Below, one piece after another: positions 1-7,866 of a stretch of 56,217 bases of DNA. The notes beneath the pieces were generated by a model. The model worked only from the letters and a program-made list of their open reading frames with translations, searched no databases and was not told the origin of the DNA. Positions within the stretch are counted from its first letter, which is position 1. The number at the start of each line of letters is the position of its first letter. This DNA comes from an uncultured Spirochaetaceae bacterium. Its GTDB lineage: Bacteria; Spirochaetota; Spirochaetia; Sphaerochaetales; Sphaerochaetaceae. Where the stretch lies: assembly GCA_944388955.1 (NCBI GenBank), contig CALXKJ010000015.1, forward strand, positions 1-56,217. The letters run 5' to 3'. The translations under genes and the position numbers were made by a program.

Positions 1-827
1 CCCATATTCTCGAGAACAGCAAGCCTATCCGCAGCATAACTGCTTGATCTTCCCGTAAGCCTTGACTGGATATCGCTATAGCTTTTCTTGCCATTGGCAA
101 TTATGGAAAGGATATCATTTATTCCTTCCAGTTTCCGGATTTCCTTGAAAAGCTGGTTTTCTATGTAATTTCTAGCTACACTATCTTGCTCGATGATAGT
201 ATTTATTATATTTGCCCGGAGCCCTTCTTCAGGAGAAAGAGAATCATTTATATAAGGACTTCCTCCAAAAACAGAATAGAAGGATATCTTCTCCCTGATA
301 TCCATATTGGGATAGAAAAGAGCTGAATCAAGATAGTCCATTGCTTCCAGATGGATTATCGGTCTGAATCGACCAAAAAGAGGATTCTCTCTCTCAAGAA
401 GTTTCTTCATCGCAGTCACATACGAACCGCATATTATGATTTTCATGCTGAAAGGGGCCTGATCGATTGCAACCTGCATAAGAGAATCGATATCAGTATC
501 GCTGTCTCCCCGGCTCAGATTCTGATACTCATCGATTACAACGACTATATCCTCTTTCATACGTCCCAGTTCGATAAAAGCATCAAGGAACGTAGCATAG
601 GGAAGCATGGGTTTAATCCCAAATGAAGAACAGAAAAGACGAAGATTGGTATCTATAGAAGCCTCTACGCATTCAAAATACAGAAACTTCCGACCGGATG
701 CTGACAATGTATTCTGAATAAGATAGCTTTTCCCTATTCTCCTGAGCCCATAAACCAGACAAGCCTTGTCTTTCCCTGCCAGAAAACGGAGTAATTTTCC
801 TTTCTCAGTTTCACGTCCAACCATCAT
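1..827 (-). CDS. AAA ATP-binding protein A (3' end outside window)
   Basis: An open minus-strand frame starts at ATG 827 (or the adjacent in-frame ATG 824) and runs off the window, so about 275 residues are visible. It shows a Walker A loop GLRRIGKSYL near residue 30 and a Walker B strand VVVIDEYQN near residue 105, followed by text typical of the ATP-binding/DUF234-like family. A GAGGG Shine-Dalgarno sequence lies just before the start and suits ATG 824 better. The C-terminus that would show a nuclease-like domain is missing. It is one of five AAA ATPases in the window and, like the others, has repeated short motifs at its promoter. Its biochemical role is unknown; relatives are usually annotated only as ATP-binding proteins. 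Confidence 0.85.
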   Translation of the reverse strand, partial: MMVGRETEKGKLLRFLAGKDKACLVYGLRRIGKSYLIQNTLSASGRKFLYFECVEASIDTNLRLFCSSFGIKPMLPYATFLDAFIELGRMKEDIVVVIDEYQNLSRGDSDTDIDSLMQVAIDQAPFSMKIIICGSYVTAMKKLLERENPLFGRFRPIIHLEAMDYLDSALFYPNMDIREKISFYSVFGGSPYINDSLSPEEGLRANIINTIIEQDSVARNYIENQLFKEIRKLEGINDILSIIANGKKSYSDIQSRLTGRSSSYAADRLAVLENM

Positions 828-840
828 TCCCTCTTTTTTG

Positions 841-903
841 CTAAGTGCAAACTTAGTTAATCGTAACTTAGTAAAGTATAGGATACGAACAGAATGAATG
901 CAA
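841..903 (-). promoter_or_regulatory. ATPase A promoter with iterated ACTAAGT sites
   Basis: On the minus strand TTGCAT (903-898) is followed after 17 bases by TATACT (880-875), a good -35/-10 pair. Just downstream lie two direct copies of ACTAAGTT (minus, 872-865 and 857-850) and one inverted copy (841-846). The last two form the palindrome CTAAGT-N4-ACTTAG. The motifs span the predicted transcription start and the leader, as expected of a repressor array. Binding by the ATPase itself or by a partner is inference. Confidence 0.55.
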
Positions 904-921
904 TAATAAGGAGGAATAGTG

Positions 922-987
922 ATGCAGTCTTCGAAAGGGATTCTGCACTTGCTGTGTTCATTGATGCTTTTTCTTCACGGAATCTGA
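922..987 (+). CDS. Possible 21-residue leader peptide
   Basis: ATG 922 has an ideal Shine-Dalgarno sequence (AAGGAGG, 908-914, 7 bases away) and opens a 21-codon frame ending in TGA at 985-987. The peptide is hydrophobic (MQSSKGILHLLCSLMLFLHG). It ends 6 bases before the start of the sigma-54 activator and lies in the same frame. The activator start itself has no ribosome-binding site, so translation of this peptide could feed ribosomes to it. It may be a leader peptide, or the true 5' part of the activator cut by a stop. No homology is recognised. Confidence 0.35.
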   Translation: MQSSKGILHLLCSLMLFLHGI

Positions 988-993
988 TTAAAA

Positions 994-2940
994 ATGTTTT
1001 TATTGAGTGTTAGAGACGCCTCCTATAAAATCAATAGAATGGTAATGGGAGAGAATTCGAGACACGCGGAGTTTGCCGTTATATCACCATCGAGTACGCT
1101 TACTCTGAAGTTCAGGGAGATTCTTGAGAAGCGCGGCTTGGATTGCATTGTCATCCAGGCTTCGCAGATGGATGCACCGGAAGTGGTAAGCAGACTGAAG
1201 GACAACGGTGTCAAGATATTCATAAGCAGGGGCAATACTGCAAAAATTCTGAAGAAGATTGTCGGCATAACCGTGATTGAGGCCCGTCATACCTTCTTTG
1301 ACTGCTATTATTCATACAAGAACGCTCGGAAGATTTCCGACAGAATCGCATTTCTGGCAACGAGTATTGGCTATAAAGACATTCTCGATAAATGCTGTCC
1401 TTTCATGCCTGGTGTGGTGATTTTCCCGCTTGAACCGGAAAATGGTGAAGCATATATCAAGACAGAGCTTGGAAAACTTCACGATATGGGAATCGAGGTC
1501 GCGATAGGAGGTCTGTCCCTTAAGCCGTTTGTCGAAGCGATGGGAATCAGATATGTGATGACTGAAGCTGATGATGATGAGGTCAATGACGCTATAGATG
1601 AGGCCCTGTATCAGCTGAGCATAGAACATGAGAGGGAAAAACGCAGTGAGGAGCTTGAGAAGCGGTATGTGACGATCCAGACTATTATGGATTCGGTTTC
1701 TGAATGCATAATCCGCGTTGATGAGCATGGCATAATAACAGATTTCAACGATTATGCTGTGAATCTTCTTCCTCGTATCCGCAAGAATCTTGAGCTGTCC
1801 ACGATATTCCCGAATTGCTCATCCATTGTGACAGCATGCATGGAAGGCAAGCATGTGAATGATGAAGTTGTTGAGGATAAGGAGGCCGGGTATCTTATTC
1901 TATCCGTCAATCCTGTCTCTCTCGATTACAAGACCGCTGGTGCTGTTATAACGATGCAGCGCCAGCAGGAGATTCAGAATAGGGACGAGAAGATCAGGAA
2001 AAGGCTTCTGGCCAGAGGCTACAGTGCGGTTTTCACTTTTCCATCCATATTGGGGCAGAGCACTCTCATTTCAGATGCCAAACGTATTGCGAAACGGTAT
2101 GCCGAGGTAGATTCCACTGTGCTGCTTTCCGGCGAGACAGGAACTGGCAAGGAGATGTTCGCGCAGAGTATACATAATGCAAGTAGCCGGCGTAATTCAC
2201 CTTTCGTTGCCATCAATTGTGCTTCTCTTCCTTCCTCAATACTCGAAAGTGAGCTGTTCGGTTATGTGAAAGGTGCTTTTACGGGAGCAAAGGATGAAGG
2301 AAAGCCCGGAATATTCGAGTTAGCGCATAATGGTACGATTTTCCTGGACGAGATAAGCGAGGCTTCCCCTGATATCCAGATGCGGCTTCTTCGCGTCATC
2401 CAGGAGCGTCAGGTGGTCAGGCTTGGAGATGATAGGGTCATAAATGTCGATGTGCGTATCATAGCCGCCACGAACAAGAATCTTAAGATGCTCGTGCAGG
2501 AAGGAAAATTCAGGGCAGACCTGTTTTACAGAATCTGTGTTCTTGTCCTTGTTATTCCCAGCCTCAGTGAAAGAAGGGAAGACATACCCATTCTTGTGGA
2601 TGCGTTTGCAAAGCGATTCGGACAGGATATCACGATGACGGATGCGGCAATGGATATCCTCAAGGGATATAGCTGGCCGGGTAATGTGCGTGAACTTCTC
2701 AATGTGGTCGAGAGAATGGCTGTGACATGCGAAGGCGGTATCATCACGGAGGAAATTGCCGAGAAAGCGCTTTATGGTTTCCTTCATTCCCGCAGCAACC
2801 GTCCATCATCAGATAAAGAAGCGATCCAGCTCGCTCTCAAAGCTGCAGATGGGAATAAGGCGGAAGCGGCGAGGATGCTCGGAATGAGCAAAACCACATT
2901 CTGGAGACGACTGCAGGAAATTGAGGGGAAATACTCCTGA
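994..2940 (+). CDS. Sigma-54-dependent activator, PrpR type
   Basis: This 648-residue enhancer-binding protein has an N-terminal PrpR-like sensor domain (about 25-205), a PAS-like segment (about 225-330), an AAA+ sigma-54 interaction domain (about 350-580) and a Fis-type helix-turn-helix at the C-terminus (about 605-645). Walker A GETGTGKE (380-387), the sigma-54 contact loop GAFTGA (427-432) and Walker B IFLDEI (449-454) are intact. PrpR_N domains bind small organic acids or their derivatives. The downstream operon has a clear sigma-54 promoter and dyad sites, so this is very likely its regulator. The start is uncertain: ATG 994 has no Shine-Dalgarno sequence, and the in-frame ATG codons at residues 16 and 18 are alternatives. 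Confidence 0.93.
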   Translation: MFLLSVRDASYKINRMVMGENSRHAEFAVISPSSTLTLKFREILEKRGLDCIVIQASQMDAPEVVSRLKDNGVKIFISRGNTAKILKKIVGITVIEARHTFFDCYYSYKNARKISDRIAFLATSIGYKDILDKCCPFMPGVVIFPLEPENGEAYIKTELGKLHDMGIEVAIGGLSLKPFVEAMGIRYVMTEADDDEVNDAIDEALYQLSIEHEREKRSEELEKRYVTIQTIMDSVSECIIRVDEHGIITDFNDYAVNLLPRIRKNLELSTIFPNCSSIVTACMEGKHVNDEVVEDKEAGYLILSVNPVSLDYKTAGAVITMQRQQEIQNRDEKIRKRLLARGYSAVFTFPSILGQSTLISDAKRIAKRYAEVDSTVLLSGETGTGKEMFAQSIHNASSRRNSPFVAINCASLPSSILESELFGYVKGAFTGAKDEGKPGIFELAHNGTIFLDEISEASPDIQMRLLRVIQERQVVRLGDDRVINVDVRIIAATNKNLKMLVQEGKFRADLFYRICVLVLVIPSLSERREDIPILVDAFAKRFGQDITMTDAAMDILKGYSWPGNVRELLNVVERMAVTCEGGIITEEIAEKALYGFLHSRSNRPSSDKEAIQLALKAADGNKAEAARMLGMSKTTFWRRLQEIEGKYS

Positions 2941-2947
2941 TTTCAAC

Positions 2948-3004
2948 CGTTTCAAAATCGTTTCATGAAATTCCATAATGTTTCAGTGATGTATAAATGA
3001 AACA
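2948..3004 (+). promoter_or_regulatory. Upstream activator sites of the sigma-54 operon
   Basis: Two direct copies of CGTTTCA start at 2948 and 2959, one helical turn apart; the second runs into TGAAA to make a small dyad. A further dyad pairs TGTTTCA (2979-2985) with TGAAACA (2998-3004) across 12 bases. The cluster lies about 90-150 bases upstream of the -24/-12 promoter, the usual place for enhancer-binding sites. Assignment to the adjacent PrpR-type activator is inference. Confidence 0.65.
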
Positions 3005-3094
3005 GAAATATAGCACATCAAGCTATGTGTCAGATTTCAGTAACAAATTTCAATAAAATAAATTAACACAGAATTAACGTTCCAGTCCTCCGAA

Positions 3095-3110
3095 TTGGCA
3101 CACTATCTGC
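3095..3110 (+). promoter_or_regulatory. Sigma-54 (-24/-12) promoter
   Basis: TTGGCAC (3095-3101) and CTGC (3107-3110) place the invariant GG (3097-3098) and GC (3109-3110) exactly 10 bases apart, as sigma-54 requires. The element is 25 bases before the start of the dehydrogenase gene and downstream of the activator sites. Confidence 0.8.
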
Positions 3111-3134
3111 CTTTATGTGAAAGGGAGGATATAA

Positions 3135-4019
3135 ATGGAATATACCCTTGTTTTCATAGGATTCGGTGAAGCTGCGTACAATATTGCAGCAGGATTGAAG
3201 GAAGAAGGATTCACTTCAATGGCAGCCTACGACAATATGGCTGATGACCCAAAGCGTGGTGAATTGATTCATAAGAGGGCAACTGAGGTAGGTGTTCCTC
3301 TCATTACGCTTGAGGAGGCGATAGAGAAGGGTGAGTTCATCGCATCTCTCAACAGCGCCAAAGTCGCATACAGTGTTGCGGAATCTATTATCCCTCATCT
3401 GAAAAACGGTCAGGTCTACATCGATTTCAATTCGGCAAATCCTGATGTGGAAGTAAGAATTGATGGTATCAAGAGAGCTGAAGGCGTGCTTTTCTGCGAT
3501 GCAGGAGTCATGGGTACAGTTCCTGGTAACAGGCACAAGGTGCCGATGTATCTCACTGGCGATGGCTCGCAGGTTTTCTATGATTCATTCTCGAAATATG
3601 GCATGAAGCTGACCATCCTTGACGCTCCTGCTGGTGGTTCATCGGCAATCAAGATGCTCAAGAGTGTGGTCATGAAAGGACTTCCTCAGCTTATGTTCGA
3701 GTCATTCGAAGCCGCAGACAAGTATGGGGTACTCGATACGCTTGTCAAATCACTTGCATCGTCGCTTGAAGGAAAGACTGTAGAGAAGCTAGCGGACACA
3801 TTTATCGCGAGAACGATGATTCACGCAGAGCGCAGAGCCGCTGAGATGCGTGATGTCGTCGCAACTTTGGAGAAAGCCGGAGTTGATGCCTCCATGACAG
3901 AAGCTACAGTCAGAAAGCTCGATGCCCTCGCCGCTGAGCATTGGGCCGACAAAATCGATCCAAGCGGGAATATGGACTTCAGATCAGCAATCCGCACTCT
4001 CAATGAGAGTAGGAAATAA
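3135..4019 (+). CDS. NAD(P)-dependent dehydrogenase, DUF1932 family
   Basis: This 294-residue protein opens with a Rossmann motif (GFGEAAYNIAAGL, about residues 8-20). The first 160 residues resemble the NAD-binding domain of 6-phosphogluconate/3-hydroxyisobutyrate dehydrogenases, including the GxxGTVPGN-like loop after the central strand. The C-terminal half, with GGSSAIKMLKS and a conserved helical region, fits the DUF1932 domain. Such enzymes oxidise hydroxy acids, but the substrate cannot be read from sequence. Translation starts at ATG 3135 after GGGAGG. It is the first gene of a sigma-54-controlled operon with an RraA-like protein 11 bases downstream and a CitMHS transporter, which suggests catabolism of a branched or hydroxylated dicarboxylate. 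Confidence 0.85.
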   Translation: MEYTLVFIGFGEAAYNIAAGLKEEGFTSMAAYDNMADDPKRGELIHKRATEVGVPLITLEEAIEKGEFIASLNSAKVAYSVAESIIPHLKNGQVYIDFNSANPDVEVRIDGIKRAEGVLFCDAGVMGTVPGNRHKVPMYLTGDGSQVFYDSFSKYGMKLTILDAPAGGSSAIKMLKSVVMKGLPQLMFESFEAADKYGVLDTLVKSLASSLEGKTVEKLADTFIARTMIHAERRAAEMRDVVATLEKAGVDASMTEATVRKLDALAAEHWADKIDPSGNMDFRSAIRTLNESRK

Positions 4020-4030
4020 AGGAGGTTTCT

Positions 4031-4738
4031 ATGGCTGAAAACAAGTATCTGGATCTACCGGAACTCATTCCGGAGGAACTGATTGAAAGGGCGAAGAAGC
4101 TCAGCCCTGCTCAGCTTTGTGATGGAATGGCAGCCTTGGGCATAGAGCGCAATGGCTGTATGGACGCATCTCTGATGGCTCTGGATGAGAACAAAGTGAT
4201 GATCGGAACGGCGTGCACCGTTGATACAGAAGATGGAGATAACTTCCCGATTCATGTAGCAATCTATGCTGGTAAGCCGGGATATGTGCTCTGCGTGGCT
4301 GGAAAGGGCTACACGGAAAGAGCCTATATGGGCGATCTGATGGGAGGTGCTGCAGAAGCTGTAGGCCTTAATGGAATCATCATCGATGGCTATGTAAGAG
4401 ATAAAGTCGGTCTTTCCAACCTTGATATCCCTATCTACGCGAAGGGATTCATGCAGAGAAGTCCGGCAAAGAAGGGTCCTGGTGAAATCAATACAGTCGT
4501 GACGTGCGCAGGCGTTAAAGTCCATCCGGGAGATCTCGTAATGGGCGACTACGATGGAGTCACTGTTGTTCCTAGAGAGAGGATTGAAGAAGTCCTTGAG
4601 GCTGCTGAGAAGAAAGGAAGCTATGAGACAAAGAGACGGGAGACCATCGCAGAATACAAGGAATGCAGGAAAAAGGGACTGCCTCTTCCTGATCTCGCTC
4701 CAGGCTGGGTGAAGGAAATGCTTGAAGGCAAGAAATAA
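4031..4738 (+). CDS. RraA-family protein, HMG-aldolase-like
   Basis: This 235-residue protein belongs to the RraA / 4-hydroxy-4-methyl-2-oxoglutarate aldolase fold. The key segment GDLMGGAAEAVGLNGIIIDG followed by YVRD carries the glycine-rich loop and the Arg-Asp pair that in HMG/CHA aldolases binds substrate and metal. Those aldolases split 4-hydroxy-4-methyl-2-oxoglutarate or related oxaloacetate adducts into pyruvate and a keto acid. RraA proper, an RNase E inhibitor, is shorter and sits in other contexts. The neighbouring dehydrogenase and dicarboxylate transporter favour a catabolic aldolase or decarboxylase. It starts 11 bases after the dehydrogenase gene, behind an AAAGGAGG site. Confidence 0.85.
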   Translation: MAENKYLDLPELIPEELIERAKKLSPAQLCDGMAALGIERNGCMDASLMALDENKVMIGTACTVDTEDGDNFPIHVAIYAGKPGYVLCVAGKGYTERAYMGDLMGGAAEAVGLNGIIIDGYVRDKVGLSNLDIPIYAKGFMQRSPAKKGPGEINTVVTCAGVKVHPGDLVMGDYDGVTVVPRERIEEVLEAAEKKGSYETKRRETIAEYKECRKKGLPLPDLAPGWVKEMLEGKK

Positions 4739-4750
4739 TAATCGGGGGAT

Positions 4751-6112
4751 TTGATGTTATCTATAGTTGCATATTTTATGATCATACTCTTCCTGGTGCT
4801 TGTCTGTACCAAGAAGATGGCAGCATTCACAGGCCTGCTTATTTCCTCTGTCGTTGCAGGTATCATAGCCTGCTTTGTGACAGGACAGCCTGTAACTGAG
4901 CTTTTCGAGTGGATTAAGGGTGGATTGTTCTATACCCAGAGCGATACCGGCAGTGTAAGCCTTGGTACAGTAAATTCCGGTATAATGATTCTCTTCGCTG
5001 TCCTTTACTTCTGCCTGATGATGAATGTCGGACTTTTCGATCCTCTATGTACATTCCTTATCAGAAAAGCAAAGGGCGATCCTCTTAAGGTCATGATGGT
5101 AACCGTTCTTACCGCATGTGTAGTCACACTCGACGGTGATGGAACAACCACAATCCTTATAGTCACAGCGGCATTCATTCCTCTCTTCAAGAAGATGAAC
5201 ATGAAGCTTTCGTACCTTGCGATGATGATCATCATGCCATGCGGTATCGGAAACTGTCTTCCATGGGGTGGTCCTCTTGCCAGAGCGGCTTCTGTCATCG
5301 GTGAAGATGTCAACGTCGTCTTCAGGACATTCCTTCCTGTCCTCGTCGTCGGAATGATCTACATCATCGTCCTTGGTTACTTCCTCGGAAAGGCAGAAAG
5401 AAAGAGACTTGGCTATGTAAAGGGCTCGAATGAGATCATCACTCCTGAGCAGATTGAGGAGATGTGCCAGGTTATCACGGAGACAGACAAGGAATACAAG
5501 AGACCAAAGCTTTTCTGGTTCAATGCAATCTTCACAATCGCTCTTCTTGTCGCTCTTATCATGGGTGTCGCAAGCGGCGCTCTCCTCTTCCTCATCGGTA
5601 CAGCTATCGTTCTTGCAGTCAACTACAGCTTTGCTGATCAGCGCGAAAGAATCTCCGCAAATGGCGGTGATACAATCTCCGTTGCTGTAATCATCATGGC
5701 AGCTGGCTCATTCATGGGTGTTCTCAATGGAAGTGGAATGGCAGATGCTATAGCGGCAAACTTCGCTTCTCTTATTCCGGAATCCCTTGGAAGCCATATA
5801 CCAATCATCTATGCACTTGTCGGTGCTGTTGCCTGCTGGGCACTTCCGGTTGATGCCTATTACTTCGGTATTCTTCCGATTATCGTTCCTCTTGCAGCAG
5901 AATTCGGAATCACTCCGATGGAAATCACGATGGCAGCTTTCATGGGACAGGCAATAAGATACGGAAGCCCGACCGTTGCATGGCTCTTCCTCCTTATTGA
6001 TAGGACTGAGATGAACTATGGTGATTACCTTAAGATGTTCATGAAGTTCTCACTTCCTATGTTTGCATTGTTCATACTCACATCACTCGTACTTGGATTG
6101 TTCCCGCTTTGA
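4751..6112 (+). CDS. CitMHS-family citrate/dicarboxylate transporter
   Basis: A 453-residue polytopic membrane protein of about 11-12 hydrophobic segments, typical of the CitMHS family, which imports metal-citrate complexes with protons. Family-like stretches include the N-terminal LVCTKKMAAFTGLLISS, the loop GTVNSGIMILFAVLYF and the polar LDGDGTTTILIV. It is the last gene of the sigma-54 operon, 12 bases after the RraA-like gene, and is followed by a strong hairpin. Given its partners, the substrate is more likely a citrate-like tricarboxylate or branched dicarboxylate than a sugar. Exact specificity cannot be read from the sequence. Confidence 0.9.
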   Translation: MMLSIVAYFMIILFLVLVCTKKMAAFTGLLISSVVAGIIACFVTGQPVTELFEWIKGGLFYTQSDTGSVSLGTVNSGIMILFAVLYFCLMMNVGLFDPLCTFLIRKAKGDPLKVMMVTVLTACVVTLDGDGTTTILIVTAAFIPLFKKMNMKLSYLAMMIIMPCGIGNCLPWGGPLARAASVIGEDVNVVFRTFLPVLVVGMIYIIVLGYFLGKAERKRLGYVKGSNEIITPEQIEEMCQVITETDKEYKRPKLFWFNAIFTIALLVALIMGVASGALLFLIGTAIVLAVNYSFADQRERISANGGDTISVAVIIMAAGSFMGVLNGSGMADAIAANFASLIPESLGSHIPIIYALVGAVACWALPVDAYYFGILPIIVPLAAEFGITPMEITMAAFMGQAIRYGSPTVAWLFLLIDRTEMNYGDYLKMFMKFSLPMFALFILTSLVLGLFPL

Positions 6113-6130
6113 TAGAGATGATTCAATGCA

Positions 6131-6156
6131 ATGGCCGCTTCCGGGCGGCCATTTTC
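6131..6156 (+). terminator. Rho-independent terminator
   Basis: ATGGCCGC (6131-6138) and GCGGCCAT (6145-6152) form a perfect 8-bp stem with a 6-base loop followed by a short T run, 18 bases after the CitMHS stop codon. Confidence 0.8.
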
Positions 6157-6268
6157 AGTGCCTTCGCATCTTCTGCATCAGATTAATATGAAGGCACTAG
6201 AGAGATTGAACTGCGTGTTTGCGCATCTTGAGCCAAAGGCAGAACATGCCATTTGATATCCAGATGGC

Positions 6269-7162
6269 TTAAGTATCTGACTGGATTTTCTTCCTCTTTC
6301 GGAATTCCCGCGGTCCTGTTCCCGTATAAGCGGTGAATGATGATGAGAAGAGCGAGAGACTGGAAAAGCCTACAGACTCTGCGATTTCATGTATCGGCGC
6401 AGAGCTTTCCGCAAGCAGGATTTTCGCATGCTCCATCTTCATTTCTCTCACTTTCTGTCCAGGTGACATATGATACAGCTCGTGGCATATACGCGTGAGC
6501 TGGGAGCGGCTGCAATTCATCATCGCTGCAAGTTCCTCGACTTTCCAGGGTTTCTTCATATCTATCGCGACATCACCCCATAGTGCTGCCAGCTGACTGT
6601 GATGCGCTCTGCTCCCGCTATTTCCCATAGGTCTTATCGCTCTGTGGAGTATAAGAAGCAGGAGCTCTGCGGAGAGCTCTATCGATTTCAGGCTTGTACT
6701 GCCTTCATATAGATCCTCATCGATAATATTCTTTATAAGCTCTCTAATTAGCGGGGTTTCCTTTTCCGCGTCAATCTGAAAGACATCATAATCCTCGATT
6801 GTATCGGGGATGGCACTGGAATTTCTTGAGAAAAGCAGCCATAGCTGTTCCCATGGCTCAGGGCCTTCTGTCTCTTCCCTGTGGCCTTGTCCAGTCGGTG
6901 ATGAGACGAAGATGTCACCTGTGTGAACAGTGAAGGATGAGCCGTCCTCCATAGTGAATCGGCCTTTGCCTGCAAGCGTGATGACAAGTGCACTGAAGCC
7001 TCTTGATGCAATTCTCTCAACATAGAAGTCTGTGTCATGACAACCGTATCCGCCATGCCTTATCATGGCGAGCCGGAATGGATAGGTCTCCAGAACCCTG
7101 GCTGACAAGTGCCATTGCTCAAAGCGCGCTGGGGAATGTATGATTTCCTTCAGAAGTTTCAT
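6269..7162 (-). CDS. AraC-family transcriptional regulator
   Basis: This 297-residue protein has an N-terminal cupin-type sensing domain (about 20-150; note the VHTGDIFVSSPTGQGH stretch) and a C-terminal AraC double helix-turn-helix (about 195-290) with the family signature IAESVGFSSLSLFSSSF. It is divergent from the sugar ABC operon starting at 7283 and is the obvious candidate to control it in response to the transported sugar. The start codon ATG 7162 has no Shine-Dalgarno sequence, but a consensus -10 box lies 6 bases upstream, suggesting a leaderless message. A short terminator-bearing gap separates its 3' end from the convergent CitMHS gene. Confidence 0.93.
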   Translation of the reverse strand: MKLLKEIIHSPARFEQWHLSARVLETYPFRLAMIRHGGYGCHDTDFYVERIASRGFSALVITLAGKGRFTMEDGSSFTVHTGDIFVSSPTGQGHREETEGPEPWEQLWLLFSRNSSAIPDTIEDYDVFQIDAEKETPLIRELIKNIIDEDLYEGSTSLKSIELSAELLLLILHRAIRPMGNSGSRAHHSQLAALWGDVAIDMKKPWKVEELAAMMNCSRSQLTRICHELYHMSPGQKVREMKMEHAKILLAESSAPIHEIAESVGFSSLSLFSSSFTAYTGTGPREFRKRKKIQSDT

Positions 7163-7197
7163 ACTAAAATTATAGCTCAGTATATCATATGCTACAA
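7163..7197 (-). promoter_or_regulatory. Leaderless-type promoter of the AraC regulator
   Basis: On the minus strand TTGTAG (7197-7192), 17 bases, TATAAT (7174-7169), then 6 bases (tttagt) to ATG 7162. With this spacing transcription would begin at or next to the A of the start codon. Confidence 0.65.
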
Positions 7198-7246
7198 ATC
7201 ATGAACTTCTTACTACAAAAAATGGTAGAGTCAGAGTAGCTGGAAC

Positions 7247-7255
7247 TGCTATTCT
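7247..7255 (+). promoter_or_regulatory. Putative extended -10 promoter of the sugar ABC operon
   Basis: TG-C-TATTCT (7247-7255) is an extended -10 element 27 bases before the first gene. No good -35 is seen, as expected of an AraC-activated promoter. The inverted pair ACTAC/GTAG at about 7212-7229 could be part of the regulator site. Confidence 0.4.
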
Positions 7256-7282
7256 GAAACCAATATTACCGGAGGTGTATCA

Positions 7283-7855
7283 ATGGCTGAGTTTCCATAT
7301 GATCCATGGCAGAAGTGCAAGACGATAAGCGGACTTGCAGCTGATCTCGTTATTTCCGCATTGCAGAAGGAAATCAGAAGAGGGCATGAGGAGAATGCCG
7401 CAACGCTTGCTTATGAGATGATGATTACAAGCGAGGATATGGAGGATTATCTCTGGTTCCGCCTGAGAACCATAAGCGTCGAGGATGTGGGATTTGCTAA
7501 TCCTATGGCACCAGTTCTCATCGGCGAGCTCGATCAGATGAGGAGAGTGACAAAGCAGCCTGGTGACCGCGGACTTCTCGCAATCCACGCGGTGCGCTAC
7601 CTTTGCAAGAGCCAGAAAGATAGATCCAGCGACGAGATGTACAACTGGATCATGAAGGAATACAAGGCAGGCAACCTCAGACCGCAGATCCCTGATTACG
7701 CGATAGACAAGCATACTCTTCAGGGGCAGCAGGAAGGCAGGAATGAGGATGATTTCTATGCCGAGGGCTCCAAGGTCTATCCTGAGTGGGAAGGCAGGGA
7801 TAAGACATATCGTGAGAGAATCCTGAAGATTCTTGCTGCTGAGAAGGCAAAATAA
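7283..7855 (+). CDS. Free-standing RarA/MgsA C-terminal domain protein
   Basis: This 190-residue protein matches only the C-terminal part of the replication-associated ATPase RarA/MgsA. It has ISVEDVGFANPMAPVL where RarA has its conserved SEDVGxADP motif, and later the family-like KHTLQGQQEGR and EGSKVYPE stretches. No AAA+ ATPase domain or Walker motif is present, and none is encoded next to it. It begins at ATG 7283 after CCGGAGG and is followed 11 bases later by the sugar-binding protein gene, so it is the first gene of a sugar ABC operon. Such small homologues are commonly labelled AAA family ATPase, which is misleading here. Its role in sugar uptake is unknown. Confidence 0.75.
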   Translation: MAEFPYDPWQKCKTISGLAADLVISALQKEIRRGHEENAATLAYEMMITSEDMEDYLWFRLRTISVEDVGFANPMAPVLIGELDQMRRVTKQPGDRGLLAIHAVRYLCKSQKDRSSDEMYNWIMKEYKAGNLRPQIPDYAIDKHTLQGQQEGRNEDDFYAEGSKVYPEWEGRDKTYRERILKILAAEKAK

Positions 7856-7866
7856 GGAGGAGAGAG

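Noticed and set aside
351-626. 91-codon plus-strand frame at the left edge
   Set aside because: It is the antisense shadow of ATPase A, whose minus-strand frame is open throughout and has Walker motifs.
985-987. In-frame TGA read as selenocysteine or read-through joining leader and activator
   Set aside because: No SECIS-like stem is evident and the peptide before the stop is not PrpR-like; simple termination is more likely.
6188-6256. 22-codon frame after the CitMHS terminator (MKALERLNCVFAHLEPK)
   Set aside because: It loosely recalls the start of uroporphyrinogen-decarboxylase-like proteins, but there is no ribosome site, no continuation and too little sequence to call a gene remnant.
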